A stretch of 64,000 bases of DNA from Symbiodinium sp. CCMP2592. Taxonomy: Eukaryota > Sar > Dinophyceae > Suessiales > Symbiodiniaceae. A program made the position numbers and the translations under genes. The DNA is taken from NCBI GenBank assembly GCA_905221615.1, contig CAJNDT010004890.1, positions 1 to 64,000 on the forward strand. Direction: 5' to 3'. Shown here piece after piece: positions 49,138 through 59,518 of this stretch. The number at the start of each line of letters is the position of its first letter. The first letter of the stretch is position 1. Under the pieces are notes generated by a model that was given only the letters and a program-made list of their open reading frames with translations, was not told the origin of the DNA and searched no databases.

Positions 49138-51783
49138 GAGCCTACAGTGGAGAAGCAGCAGAACAATCTTGTGGCGATTCTGAAGCAGAACGATGAGGAC
49201 GAGAAGACCAATATCCCGCAGACACGGCTTGATAAGGCAAATGCTGCAGCCGTGAAACATTTCCTCGAAATCAAAAAGCCAACGGTGAGCAAGCTTTGGT
49301 GGCAACGCTTTTCCAAAGCTAAGCTCAGTGCTGACAAAGAAGCATTCGACGACCTGGTCAAGGAAAGCATTTTTCTTCCAGTGGATGCAAAACAGGATGC
49401 AGAGAACTACATTCCCACCATACCTTGTCAGAAGGCGCTGGAAGATTTATTCGTTGTCGGCTACGATTCCAACACAACAGTGCTGCGTGAACGTTTGAAT
49501 GCCAGAAAGCTTTGGGATGCAGTACATAGTAATCCTGCCCGAACGGCCAATGCGGAGCTTCTACAGCATTTTTTTTCGCAAGTGCTGGCAAGGTTGGACT
49601 CTGGTCGGGGTCGTCGATCTACACAACTCATGGAATCTTTGTTGCGCTGGCGGAGCCTGTCGAAGAAGCTACGCAAGCATGAAGAATGTGCTCACGGATT
49701 ATTGGAAGCGCTGGAAACGAAACTTTCCCATGCAAGTCAGCAACCTCCTGATGAGCGGGCTTCGGCAATATCGCCACAAGAGAAGCCTGTTCGTCGAGCT
49801 GTTAGGAAGAAGTCTTCGGCTGCACACGTTGAACAATCATTAGCAGGCCAAGCGGCAGCTTCCTCTGCAAGTGGTGCTCGAAGTGGAAATCCTTTCGCTG
49901 GAACCGAGGAAGACCGCTTCGTCAGCTACGATGTCACGTACAAATACAAATTGGCAGACGTGCGTACGCGCAGATACGCCAGTTTCCATTCTGCGCAGAA
50001 TTTGGGCAAAGCCTGGCAAACAATTGCTTTGGATCAAACGGTAGACCTGGACATCGAGAACTGCTCCTTCACGTTGCTGTTACAGATTTTAGACAAATTG
50101 AAACCCAACCACGAGTGCTGGTCAGCAGTCAGGGAGACATTGTCCCTTTGTTCGTCAGAAAGAAACAAAGTCATTGAAGAAAAGCTGAAGCTGCCGTTGT
50201 CAGAAGGAAAGCATCTTTTACAGAAAGTATTCAACGGAGGCACACCTCCGGAAGAACTTGCCAAGAATTTGTTCATCGAGGACCTACAGCGAGCAAGTCT
50301 TTTCTGCCGCTGGGTCGCTGCAACGATGCTGAAGAACACTGCTTGGCGTGACTTGCTGCAAATGAAAGACAGACCAGACATGTCGGTGTTGACATACTTT
50401 TGGAACATCGCGGAAGATCTGGCTGTTGAGTCCTGGATCCGGAAGGTGGAACCGCTGCAGAGCAAGCACATGTCATTGCATTTCGATGGCATCAGGGTGG
50501 ATCGCGACATCGCGCAGCCAGATGTAGAAACTTTCTGCAGGAGTTGCAGCGACACGATTTTCAAGGACACTGGCCTGGCTGTTCGTATTCGTATGAAACA
50601 GCACTATACCTGCCATGCCCTGTTGCAGCAGCTGGAGAACAGAAAACCAGTCGAGTGTCCTGAATGTCTTCGCGCAGCGGGAAACTGTATATTGGCGGCC
50701 CTACATCATCTTGGTTTTCCAGAACAGGCGTCTACTATGGCATTGATGACAGAGGGTCCAGAACACATGTTTTTTCAGCGACGCCGCCAGAGAACATATG
50801 CGCAGGTTGCCGAGAAAGCGAACATTAAAGTGTTTCCTCGACTACCAACTACTGCTCTAGAATCAGGCCAGAAGATTTTGCTTCATATGGCCACCGAAGG
50901 GAACCCGCACTGTGTTGCTTTGGAAGTTTGTTCAGGCAACGAAGTACGTGTGACTGACCTGACTGTCAGCTACACTTTTTCCGTTGTGGATTTGGCACGC
51001 ATGCTATCGGAAGCAACGGATCGCAAATACATGATCTTCTTTCACCTGAACCAGAAACCTGAGGATCTTGACAGAGATGCACAGGGCAGCGAGTATGACC
51101 TTCTGATGGAAACTCTAGCAGGCGGAGACTCCGACGATGAGTTCGTTCAGGACCTAGCTTTGCCTATTGTGGAGGAGAAGGAGCAAGATGAAGACATGTT
51201 GGAGGATGACGAGAGCGTAACGAGAGTGGGTGACAGACTTCTAGGATTTCTTCGTGACGAAGTTGCTGCTTTTCTGAACAAGAAACCTGCGCAAGTTGCT
51301 GATGAGGTTCGAAAGAATGGGAAGGCATGGTGTCCCTTTTGTCCGCTTCGGTGCTGGGACAAGACTCGACACGGTCGTGTTACGGCACATGTGCGAGAAT
51401 ACCATTCGGCAAGGAAGCAATTCGTGGCCAGTGGCACGAAGCAACTGAAGGTTATCATCGCACTCCACGACGATGATCAGTGTCGGCGGCAGCCTGCCGG
51501 AAATTACTTGCGCCGCAGTGCTACTCTGCTGTCCCAATCCCTGGATGATACAATTTCGACGCAGCACGTGCTCCTGGACAAGAAGATAAGACTTGTTTTG
51601 ACGCAGGATGGACCGCAATACTGGTCTCTGCAGGCTGTGCAGCGAGGAGAATTGCGTCGCGTGCGCAATCTGTACTATACGCGGCCATTCGCTCAACTTT
51701 GTTTTCGAGAAGTATTGATGTGCAGTGCCAAGGCAAGAAACACACACGCGCGCACACACACACACACGAACAAGTCCTGGTAG
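49138..51783 (+). CDS. TV-Pol-like DNA polymerase with cysteine-peptidase-like domain and C2H2 finger
   Basis: The frame opens at 49,126; the exon starts after the acceptor at 49,137 (EPTVEKQQNN…). Codons counted from 49,126: about 1-260 is charged and helical with a basic patch. About 262-490 has the pattern of the polymerase family related to family-A DNA polymerases and T7 RNA polymerase (TV-Pol). This comprises motif A VDLDIENCSF (Asp307/Asp309), a Lys-rich SEGKHLLQKVFNGG segment in the motif B position, and motif C LHFDGIRV (Asp454). About 510-620 reads GNCILAALHHLG (Cys521), PHCVALEV (His595), VTDLTV (Asp611), a possible papain-fold catalytic triad. About 736-760 is a C2H2 finger (C736, C739, H755, H760) after an acidic stretch. 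The end (…YYTRPFAQLCFREVL…) flows into the transposase exons, and the last codons (HARTHTHTNKSW) are intronic microsatellite. The polymerase call rests on motif spacing; the peptidase call is weaker. Confidence 0.58.
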   Translation, partial: EPTVEKQQNNLVAILKQNDEDEKTNIPQTRLDKANAAAVKHFLEIKKPTVSKLWWQRFSKAKLSADKEAFDDLVKESIFLPVDAKQDAENYIPTIPCQKALEDLFVVGYDSNTTVLRERLNARKLWDAVHSNPARTANAELLQHFFSQVLARLDSGRGRRSTQLMESLLRWRSLSKKLRKHEECAHGLLEALETKLSHASQQPPDERASAISPQEKPVRRAVRKKSSAAHVEQSLAGQAAASSASGARSGNPFAGTEEDRFVSYDVTYKYKLADVRTRRYASFHSAQNLGKAWQTIALDQTVDLDIENCSFTLLLQILDKLKPNHECWSAVRETLSLCSSERNKVIEEKLKLPLSEGKHLLQKVFNGGTPPEELAKNLFIEDLQRASLFCRWVAATMLKNTAWRDLLQMKDRPDMSVLTYFWNIAEDLAVESWIRKVEPLQSKHMSLHFDGIRVDRDIAQPDVETFCRSCSDTIFKDTGLAVRIRMKQHYTCHALLQQLENRKPVECPECLRAAGNCILAALHHLGFPEQASTMALMTEGPEHMFFQRRRQRTYAQVAEKANIKVFPRLPTTALESGQKILLHMATEGNPHCVALEVCSGNEVRVTDLTVSYTFSVVDLARMLSEATDRKYMIFFHLNQKPEDLDRDAQGSEYDLLMETLAGGDSDDEFVQDLALPIVEEKEQDEDMLEDDESVTRVGDRLLGFLRDEVAAFLNKKPAQVADEVRKNGKAWCPFCPLRCWDKTRHGRVTAHVREYHSARKQFVASGTKQLKVIIALHDDDQCRRQPAGNYLRRSATLLSQSLDDTISTQHVLLDKKIRLVLTQDGPQYWSLQAVQRGELRRVRNLYYTRPFAQLCFREVLMCSAKARNTHARTHTHTNKSW

Positions 51784-51890
51784 CCGTTTGCGGTGTAAAC
51801 CCATGATCGTTTAGACCGTAGGACGTTGCCTGTTCGTAAGTGGCTGCATGCGATGCAAACCAGTGAGTAAGAAAGACATCACCTCTGCAG
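51735..51890 (+). other. Probable intron with CA microsatellite
   Basis: It contains CACACACGCGCGCACACACA, in-frame stops and an acceptor ACCTCTGCAG at 51,881-51,890. It separates the polymerase frame from the first transposase exon. Confidence 0.5.
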
Positions 51891-52208
51891 GTCTATGCTC
51901 TTCATGCTCGACTCTTGGCAATCTTTCCGGGTGCGACAAGCAGCCTTTTGCCGCGCCACGCAAATCACTGGTGGCCAATGATCGAAGACATCTTCCTGTC
52001 GGACCGCGTCCGCAGCTTCGAACGGAAGCTCGAAACCGAGCTGGTGCAGCATCAAGAATTCGAAGTCATCAGCATGGATGCGACACTACGTTGCTGCTTG
52101 CCCGTTATGGGACAGGCACATCCGCGAGCAAGCAGAGAAGTGAAATCACAAGCAGTGTTTCATGGAGACAGCGCGCTGACTCGAGCCTCTTGGCTGCATG
52201 AAACATAA
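51891..52208 (+). CDS. DDE transposase, first catalytic exon
   Basis: Open from the acceptor at 51,890: VYALHARLLAIFPGATS…, …HANHWWPMIEDIFLSDRV…, then …EFEVISMDATLRCCL…, where the Asp codon at 52,077-52,079 sits at the end of a predicted beta strand. This is the usual place of the first catalytic Asp of RNase-H-fold (DDE) transposases. The frame stops at 52,208, probably already inside an intron. The upstream exon's C2H2 finger and following region may be the N-terminus of the same transposase. Confidence 0.5.
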   Translation, partial: VYALHARLLAIFPGATSSLLPRHANHWWPMIEDIFLSDRVRSFERKLETELVQHQEFEVISMDATLRCCLPVMGQAHPRASREVKSQAVFHGDSALTRASWLHET

Positions 52209-52263
52209 TATAAGTTGGCTGCTGTTCTGTTGCACCAGTGAGCAATGAGGTAGTTACATGCAG

Positions 52264-53377
52264 AGGGCGCACCAATGCAGTGCTCATGTTGGCTGCGACC
52301 ACGACGGATGAAACAGATATCTTGGTGAAGGCTATGGCCGAGAAATTACCAACAGCTGGGCTTCAACAAGTGCGATGCATGAGTGTGGACAATCCTTCCG
52401 CCAAATTGTGGAAAGGCTTGCGTTGCATTTGCCCAAACCTGCAGATTCTGTGCCTCGACCCTGTACATCTCGCGATGACATGCGAGTATGCATCTAGTCG
52501 GAAGCGTACGGCAATGTCAAGGACCTTGCGTGCAATATTGCAGAAGTTATCTGTGCACAGCTCACACTGCACCGAAAACACGTGGGGCACTTTTTTCCGA
52601 GGCGAGAACTGCAAGCCTCTAACACATGCGGAGGAAAGGGCTCGTTTACAAATTGAGGATCGCAGCATGCCGCTAAGGAAAGCTGCAGCTATCCTCGACA
52701 ATTTGAATGCGTCCGTTCCCTTTTTCGAACGGTCTGAGTGGTCCCTGTCGCTGGCTGCTTTGGCAGCTGTGTATCGGCAAGACATGGACCGTGTGGTGCC
52801 GGGCCCGAACCGGAAGGTATACCAACTTCTTCATTCGGCTGCCGCAGCAGCACGAACGGAGTGGTATTTTAACAACCTTCGTGCTCGACACATGATTGCT
52901 ACCAGCAGATTGAGTCTGCTCCCTGTCGGCACAACATCGAATGAATCACTACATCACGAAATCAACAATTTTTTCAGAGAAACACAAAAAATCCACAAGA
53001 CGACCTTGTCGCTGAAGCTCAAGATTCTACAGCTTTCCAAACAAATGACACACAATGCTGCGCTGTACCACGAAACTACTCGGCAGATGGCCGAAGCAGA
53101 AGTTCTAGCTCGCACATCGTCCAGAGAGATGTGGAGCTCAGAGCAGTGGCAAGCATGGTGCGACGAGCTCCAGGATGACGCTCGGATCAAGAAGGCGTCT
53201 TTGAAATTGCATCCCCAGAGAGAGGACGAGCGTGCCACGGTTCGAGCAGGGGTTCTGAAGAGACCGGCAGTTAATGTAGCTGATGCTTCACCAAAGAGAC
53301 GGCGAACGCCGCACACTTTGGAACGGCAGGATGGCCTTCGTCGTGCAGGTGTTCGCGGCCGAACACCGGCTACGTAA
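52264..53377 (+). CDS. DDE transposase, second catalytic exon and C-terminus
   Basis: The exon begins after TTACATGCAG (52,254-52,263): GRTNAVLMLAAT…, then CMSVDNPSAKLW (Asp at 52,388) for the second catalytic residue, CLDPVHLAM (a D-x2-H pair), and PVGTTSNESLHHEINNFF (Glu at 52,943) for the third. The E within a G-T-T-S-N-E context recalls MULE-like transposases, but I cannot assign a superfamily. The C-terminus is basic (SPKRRRTPHTLERQ…), suiting a nuclear localisation signal. A perfect donor-like GTAAGT follows Ala-Thr at 53,373, so one more exon may exist. Its role would be cutting and joining element ends. Confidence 0.55.
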
Positions 53378-54582
53378 GTTGCTCCGCGAATGAACTTACG
53401 GGATTGAGTGCAATCTATGATCAGATTCTAGTCGGATTTTCGTTGTTGCCTATTGTAGGTGTGCTCAAGACATAAGACGATGTAAACGATGCCGGTAATC
53501 ATGATCATCCGGATGCAAAGCATCCACTTGACGAGTCTGTGATTTGTGTCTTTGGAGAAAACAAATGCGCGTGATGTGCTTGTGAGATATGCTGCGAGAT
53601 CCACTCTTCAGGCTTGAAGTGTAAGTTTGTGTGGAGTTCCCTTCGTGGCCGACGAGAAATCTGGGATGCTAGCAACGGTCGGAATATGTGTGGAACACTA
53701 TTGTGCGTTGAAGCGACAATATCAAGACGTTATTTCAATGCTATTTTTTCTATTTGTGTTTTTCGTTATTCTGATAATGGATTCGTGCACAAGATGGAAG
53801 CAAGCTGACAAAGTAATTACAGGTTTGGTTCTGCAGTCCCATGAGAACGTCTAGCTGGCTGCCTCACGCCAGAAGCTAGCTGAAGCTTTTGCGTGTGAAT
53901 GAACAAGATGGTATGCTGCTGATGGCGGGTTTTTTTACCCATGCGGCAGTATCTTTGCTGTTTGGACTTCATTTCTTTGGCGTGGCAGAAGAGGGAGATG
54001 CTGGTGCATGTCATCTTGAATGCCGCAGCGTTTGCTTGCAGAGCAGCTGGCGACTTTTGACCGACGGCCAGAGCAATGCCCGTGCGTGTCTCCGGGAACG
54101 GAAAGAGGCTTTCTGCTGGCATGCAAGCTTCAGTAGGAACGCAAGTACATGGACAATGGCTTCGCAGGCGAGCCGGCAAGACTGGGCGGCAACGTCAAAA
54201 GACGACTCCTACCGGCAGCGTCCGCATCTAAGAACGTCAAGGCATGCAACACAACCCGTGAGTGACTGCACATGAATGACATGAGGTACAGCCTCGCACG
54301 GATGTCTCCTGGCTTCCGCAAGCGGAAAGCCTTTGGAGCACATTCCGCGTGGGACTGCTTGCCTTGCTGCAAGTCTGGCAGGGTCGCTTGGCACTTTGGG
54401 CAAAGCTGCTTGATGGCACAACAAGAAGCTGGAACAGGGAAACTGCATTGTTTTGTATTGTAAAATTATTATACATGCGAGGCAACCGCGGTGTCATGCC
54501 ACAACCAGAGAGCAGCAGCAGTTCTTGCTCGACATGATCCAGGTTTGCGTTGAACAGAACCTAATTATTACGATTAGAAGCA
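53378..54582 (+). other. Possible 3' exons and introns of the coding tract
   Basis: Short protein-like pieces appear: about 53,627-53,735 (CGVPFVADEKSGMLATVG…), about 54,168-54,260 (…KRRLLPAASASKNVK…, echoing the KRRRLMPGAST patch) and about 54,340-54,440 (CLPCCKSGRVAWHFG…). Good acceptors occur, such as GGCTTCGCAG before 54,169. I cannot connect them into one frame with confidence. No domain recognised. Confidence 0.3.
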
Positions 54583-55146
54583 ATGCTTTGCCAGTCGAAG
54601 TGGACGGAGACCCTGTCTGCCGCGAACTTTACTGCTGCACTGCCCTCGGATTGGTTCGGGCGGCAGCTGCTTGCAATCACGCCGGAGCTTTTCGACGAGG
54701 CCAATGTAAAAACAATCTGCAAGGAAATTGTGTTTTCGTGTTCTTCGCAGGTGCTGTCACTGCGAGACAACACCGAGACGCTATTGCATCATAACATTGG
54801 CTTAGCCATTGCACGTTTGCAAGGCCGGGGACGCATTGTCACAAATATTTGCCAGTTGTTTTTTACACTGCTTCCAGGCCTCGAGAAGCCCGCTGAGAGG
54901 GATTTGAATAGTATCGACCCGCACGAGCGGCTTACTGGCACCGTGGTCAGGGTAGACCCCTTGAAAAACGGTAAGCTCGTGCGGTTAGAGTATTCATTGG
55001 GTGGTCCTGTGCGTCTAATCACTGCTTGGGTAAAAAACGACGAGGACCATCGGATTAACTCCCAACGCAAGTTTTGCCTGGAGTGGCGCTGGGACTATAA
55101 GGATAGATCCTGGGCTGCGACGGCGAAGTACCTCAGCGAATGTTGA
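54583..55146 (+). CDS. Unrecognised terminal exon
   Basis: A 187-codon frame ending at 55,146 with good protein character. An acceptor-like TTCTTCGCAG at 54,741-54,750 suggests the exon may actually start near 54,751 (VLSLRDNTETLLHHN…). The last 80 residues (…LTGTVVRVDPLKNGKLVRLEYS…, …FCLEWRWDYKDRSW…) look like a small beta-rich fold. No motif names a family. It is on the same strand as the transposase and 1.2 kb downstream, so it may be the end of the same gene or a separate small gene. Confidence 0.4.
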   Translation: MLCQSKWTETLSAANFTAALPSDWFGRQLLAITPELFDEANVKTICKEIVFSCSSQVLSLRDNTETLLHHNIGLAIARLQGRGRIVTNICQLFFTLLPGLEKPAERDLNSIDPHERLTGTVVRVDPLKNGKLVRLEYSLGGPVRLITAWVKNDEDHRINSQRKFCLEWRWDYKDRSWAATAKYLSEC

Positions 55147-55344
55147 GCTACAGTTCCTTTGGTGATTTTTTCTATGACGTTGTCAATTACGCTCGCGCTC
55201 TCCGTGGTGATCAAAAGGGAAAGCGTCGGAATTGATGGTGCTGTGGGAAACCTTTTCAAAGAATAGAAACTCCTTAGAACTGCTGTTTCAAAATTTCTTA
55301 AGTACGACAACCAAGAGCACGGGATAGTTACGTACTAGCGTCCG

Positions 55345-56460
55345 AAGGAAAAGCTATATAAACTTAGGAGATTTTCGATATCTAGCAAATATTTTTGATT
55401 AGCAGTGTTTTTTTTGCGCTTGATCTCTGCTTGTTCAAACATTACAACCTCCAAGCCCTCATCCCCAGCTCTCAGTCCTACCCTATCAACTCTTATCCAG
55501 CCCCACAGCCCCCGGCTCCAGCCCATCCCCACTACGCCGAACCCTGAGCGTCCCACTGTCCGCAACGGTCTAGAGGACACTGTAAACTGCATACAACTGC
55601 TGTTTCAAAATTTCTTAAGTACGACAACCAGGAGCACGGTATAGTGACAGACCAGCGTCCTAAGGAAAAGCTATATAAACTCGTAGAGATCTTTGATATC
55701 TAGCACATAGTTTTAATTAGCAGCGTTTTCTTTGTGCTTGCTCTCTGCTTATCAAACATTACAACCTCCTATCCGTCATCCCCAGCTCGCAGTCCTATCC
55801 TCTCAACTCTTATCCAGCCCCACAGCCCCTGGCTCCAGCCCATCCCCACTACGCCGAACCCTGAGCGTCCCACTGTCCGCAACGGTCTAGAGGACACTGT
55901 AAACTGCATACAACTGCTGTTTCAAAATTTCTTAAGTACGACAACCAGGAGCACGGTATAGTGACAGACCAGCGTCCTAAGGAAAAGCTATATAAACTCG
56001 TAGAGATCTTTGATATCTAGCACATAGTTTTAATTAGCAGCGTTTTCTTTGTGCTTGCTCTCTGCTTATCAAACATTACAACCTCCTATCCGTCATCCCC
56101 AGCTCGCAGTCCTATCCTCTCAACTCTTATCCAGCCCCACAGCCCCTGGCTCCAGCCCAACCACTCTAGTCCCCACCCTGAACGTCTCACTGTCCGCAAC
56201 GGTCTAGAGGACACTGTAAACTCCATACAACTGATGTTTCAAAATTTCTTAAGTACAACAACCATGAGCACGGGATGGTCACGAACTAACTGCCTAAAGA
56301 AAACTATACACATTCGCCGAGACTTTCAAGATATAGCAGACCTTCTTAATCAATATTTTTTTAACTGTTACTTATTTATACATTACAACCTGCCAGCCCT
56401 CATCCCCAACTCCAAGTCCGACTCTTTCAATTTTTACCCAGCCCACAGCCCTCGGCTCCA
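55345..56460. repeat. 317-bp tandem repeat, about 3.5 units
   Basis: The word AAGCTATATA recurs at 55,351, 55,668 and 55,985 (317-bp period), with a diverged fourth at about 56,301. Units 2 and 3 are almost identical; units 1 and 4 are more diverged. Each unit contains an AT-rich half (GCTATATAAAC…TTAATTAGCAG) and a C-rich half (CAGCCCCACAGCCCC…). It lies just downstream of the coding tract. Frames within it are not conserved protein. Confidence 0.92.
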
Positions 56461-56554
56461 GCCAAGCTTCTTTACTTTCAACCCTCAGCCCATCACTGCA
56501 GAATTTGCGGAGGGACATGTGTGTTCGCTTGTCAGAACATGCGTGCGTGTGCGT

Positions 56555-56605
56555 CTGTGCATGTGTGTGTGTGTGTGTGTGCGTGTGGGTGGGTGGGTGG
56601 GTGTA
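56555..56605. repeat. GT-rich and GGGT microsatellites
   Basis: GTGTGTGTGT followed by GGGTGGGTGGGTGGG. The G-rich part could form a quadruplex. Confidence 0.85.
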
Positions 56606-56796
56606 CTGTCAGTGGTGTGACTCCATGGAGCATTTCTAAACTCTTGCTTGGGCGTGCCGCAGATTTTCGTGTATCATATACAAACCATGGAATGTATACA
56701 TGCACATACACATGCATTCATGCGCACTCCTATGTACATGAATACGTATCAGACACAGAGCAGCAGCCCTTTATTATCTATACAAAAGTTCTCGCA

Positions 56797-56844
<48 letters not shown>

Positions 56845-56856
56845 CAGTAGTAGTAA
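56797..56856. repeat. TAG trinucleotide microsatellite
   Basis: About 19 uninterrupted or nearly uninterrupted TAG units. The 60 bases before it (CTATGTACATGAATACGTAT…) repeat a motif also found at about 25,965. Confidence 0.95.
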
Positions 56857-56973
56857 TATTTGGAATCGCTGGTGGCCTGTTTAATACAGGGCGTCCCTTC
56901 TTGCGTTTTCTGGCCTCCAGAATGGTGACATTATTCTCGAGACCTCTTCGGCCCTTCGAATTGTGAAGCCTGC

Positions 56974-57220
56974 ACTTTGCTATTGTCCGACGCTTCGGAA
57001 CGGCTTCGGACGGGTTTGGGCTGTTTCTGAATAGAGTTGTAACAGTTCCTGAGACTTGCTGAAGCTTCCAGAGCTCCTGTTGGCGCTCACAGGCTCTAGT
57101 GCACTTTGCTATTGTCCGACGCTTCGGAACGGCTTCGGACGGGTTTGGGCTGTTTCTGAATAGAGTTGTAACAGTTCCTGAGACCTGCGGAAGCTTCCAG
57201 AGCTCGTGTTGGCGCTCACT
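56974..57220. repeat. 127-bp tandem duplication
   Basis: GCACTTTGCTATTGTCCGAC begins at 56,974 and 57,101. The two copies run through GGAACGGCTTCGGACGGGTT to GTTGGCGCTCAC with few changes. Confidence 0.88.
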
Positions 57221-57526
57221 GACCCGGAGTATGAGCAAGGACGATTGGAAGAGCTCAGATCACGGAGGGAAGCTGTTGCTGGGTCCCCTGGAGTGGGATG
57301 TGGCAGCAGTGACCCGGAGTATGAGCAAGGACGATTGGAGGAGCTCAGATCACGGAGGGAAGCTGTTGCTGGGTCCCCTGGAGTGGGATGGGGCAGCAGT
57401 GACCCGGAGTATGAGCAAGGACGATTGGAGGAGCTCAGATCACGGAGGGAAGCTGTTGCTGGGTCCCCTGGAGTGGGATGGGGCAGCAGTGACCCGGAGT
57501 ATGAGCAAGGACGATTGAAAGAGCGG
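57221..57526. repeat. 90-bp tandem repeat (30-residue in-frame units)
   Basis: Three full units and a partial fourth starting GACCCGGAGTATGAGCAAGG, almost identical. Because 90 is a multiple of three, frames stay open on both strands (for example SDPEYEQGRLEELRSRREAV). That is a consequence of the repeat, although expression of such an array cannot be excluded from sequence alone. Confidence 0.92.
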
Positions 57527-57725
57527 CAAAGTTCAGCGACCAATCTCTGGGAGACTGAAAGCAGCAGTCGAAATATTCATGTTCGGCTTCATAATCAAGC
57601 CAATAACTTATCCATTCTCAAGCTGGGCAAAGTTCAGCGACGAATCTCTGGGACATTGGAGAGCAGCAGTCGAAATATCCGTTTCCGGCTTTATAATCGA
57701 GCCAATAACTTGTTTCCATTTTGAC
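57526..57725. repeat. 101-bp duplication
   Basis: GCAAAGTTCAGCGA occurs at 57,526 and 57,627, and each copy continues through CTCTGGGA…CAGCAGTCGAAATAT to CAATAACTT. Non-coding as far as I can tell. Confidence 0.8.
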
Positions 57726-58880
57726 GCTGGGGTCGTCGTTTCTGAGACTCTCTTTTAACGGGAGAAAGAAAACATGAGAGAGAGGAGGTAGCTGCAGTAT
57801 GCGTATCAGTATAATTACTTCCTGAGAGAGGAAACTGTACACACAGGAAAGCATTGAATCGGTTAGCTGTGTACGTCTCTGCAAAGCATCGCCACCAAGC
57901 TGTGCAGCCTGATTCGGTGAATGCAACTTTGGCGCGCCCGCGTGCCATTTCATGGCTCATTTCTTTCCCTTGAAGCTTCTCTGGGTGGGTGCACGTTCGA
58001 CACCCAGCAAAGCACGCGAAGAGGCTTTCGAATTAATGCGCAAAGCTGTTCACTTGAGGCGCTGGGCAGACTTCTTGTCTAACGCTCAGACACGAGACTG
58101 CGAAAAGACGAGTCTTAAGACAGCTGTTCACTTGAGGCTCTTGGCCAGCGTCTCGTCTGACGCTCAAACACGAGACTGCGAAAAGACGAGTTTTATTGAC
58201 ACCTGAAATTCAGGCCATGGACGTGGCCGTTCAGACGGTCGGAAAGGCAAGTGGCCAAGTAGCCTCACTCGCTGCGAACAATGACAATTCCAGTTGAATT
58301 GAGGCTCGGACTGTGCCAAAAGGCACTCTGGCCAAACTCGACAAGGCCGTCGTGATCTCAACCGTCCTAGTTAGTGGCCACCAAATCCATGAACGATTCC
58401 AGTTCAAGTGAGGCTCGACCGAAAAGCAGAAAGGCTGTCGTCATCTCAGCCGTCCAGTTGCTCGCCACGCTGCGTCCTCCATTTTTCCGGTGAAGTAATT
58501 TTGTACTGAGCAGGTGCGCAGCAAGTGGCTGACGGGCGCCATACCCCCAGCGCACCACACCTTGCATTTTCCACGTAAGCAATGTTGCTTCCAAGGTCCC
58601 TGCTGCCTTCGCGAAAGGGCTTCCCGTGGGCACCTCAATTCCCTCACAGCACAGGGAGTTAGCTTGGAACTGCTTCCGCAGGTTCCTGCTCCGCTGACAC
58701 CCACAGTGCCGGACCGAGGAGAGAGAAACACAGCGAGAGTGTGACAAAGACAAGAACAATCCACAGCTATGCTGGCTAAGCATCAGGTCTTTGCCCTGAC
58801 CGCTGGCCGCTCGGTACCGGCTCGGTCCTTGATCGTCTCTCTACCTCCATCCTAATTTTTCGAAGATGGCAAGTTGAGGT
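57726..58880. other. Intergenic with small duplications, no gene seen
   Basis: It contains a roughly 75-bp duplication (about 58,028-58,190, AGCTGTTCACTTGAGG…ACGAGACTGCGAAAAGACG) and a looser one around 58,270-58,450 (…TTGAGGCTCGGAC… and …GTGAGGCTCGACC…). Open frames on both strands are moderately long but lack domains. Confidence 0.5.
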
Positions 58881-58989
58881 GGAGCCTGATCATCCGCCGC
58901 CAGGATGGGTTGGCAGCTCAGCGAAAACAAGAATCAAATGCTCCATTCCAGAAAGCATTCTCGCAGGAGCCGACGGAGGATGGCGAGGT

Positions 58990-59420
58990 GCAGGCAGCTG
59001 CCCTTGCCTCAACTCTTAAACATTTTCTCACATCCCAAATCCTCGCAGGATGGCGATGGATTCAACAACGACGAAGAGCTGCAAGAGCGGGTGAAGGCAT
59101 CTTCTTTCGTCCCTAACTTCAAACATTTTCTCAGATCCCAAATCCTCGCAGGATGGCGATGGATGGTTCAACGACGAAGAGCTGCAAGAGCCCGTGAAGG
59201 CAGCTTTCCTTCGTCCCTAACTCCTAAACATTTTCTCACATCCCAAATCCTCGCAGGATGGCGATGGATGGTTCAACGACGATGAGCCGCAAGAGCCCGT
59301 GAAGGCAGCTTTCCTTCGTCCCTAACTCCTAAACATTTTCTCACATCCCAAATCCTCGCAGGATGGCGATGGATGCTTCAACGAGAATGAGCTCCGCCAG
59401 CGAGTGGAGGCACCTTGCGC
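58990..59420. repeat. About 105-bp tandem repeat, four units
   Basis: CCTCGCAGGATGGCGATGGA begins at 59,041, 59,144, 59,249 and 59,354 (periods 103, 105, 105). Units 2-4 carry TTCAACGA…GAAGGCAGCTTTCC-type words. Confidence 0.92.
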
Positions 59421-59518
59421 CTGCAAACTTTCCTTAAACCCCGAAAAAAACTCCGCCAGGAGGCGAGCAAGCTCGACATGGACGACCTCGAAGACCTGAT
59501 GTGACGCGGTCAGCAGCA

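Noticed and set aside
54453-54794. 113-codon frame overlapping the terminal exon
   Set aside because: The overlapping frame at 54,583-55,146 has better protein character and extends farther; this one is most likely its shadow.
56521-56799. Small Cys/Val/His-rich proteins over the GT and TAG microsatellites
   Set aside because: Translation of microsatellites; no conserved domain and opposite frames equally open.
57099-57724. 30-residue repeat protein (SDPEYEQGRLEEL…)
   Set aside because: A 90-bp tandem repeat keeps frames open on both strands; flanking sequence is other non-coding tandem repeats.
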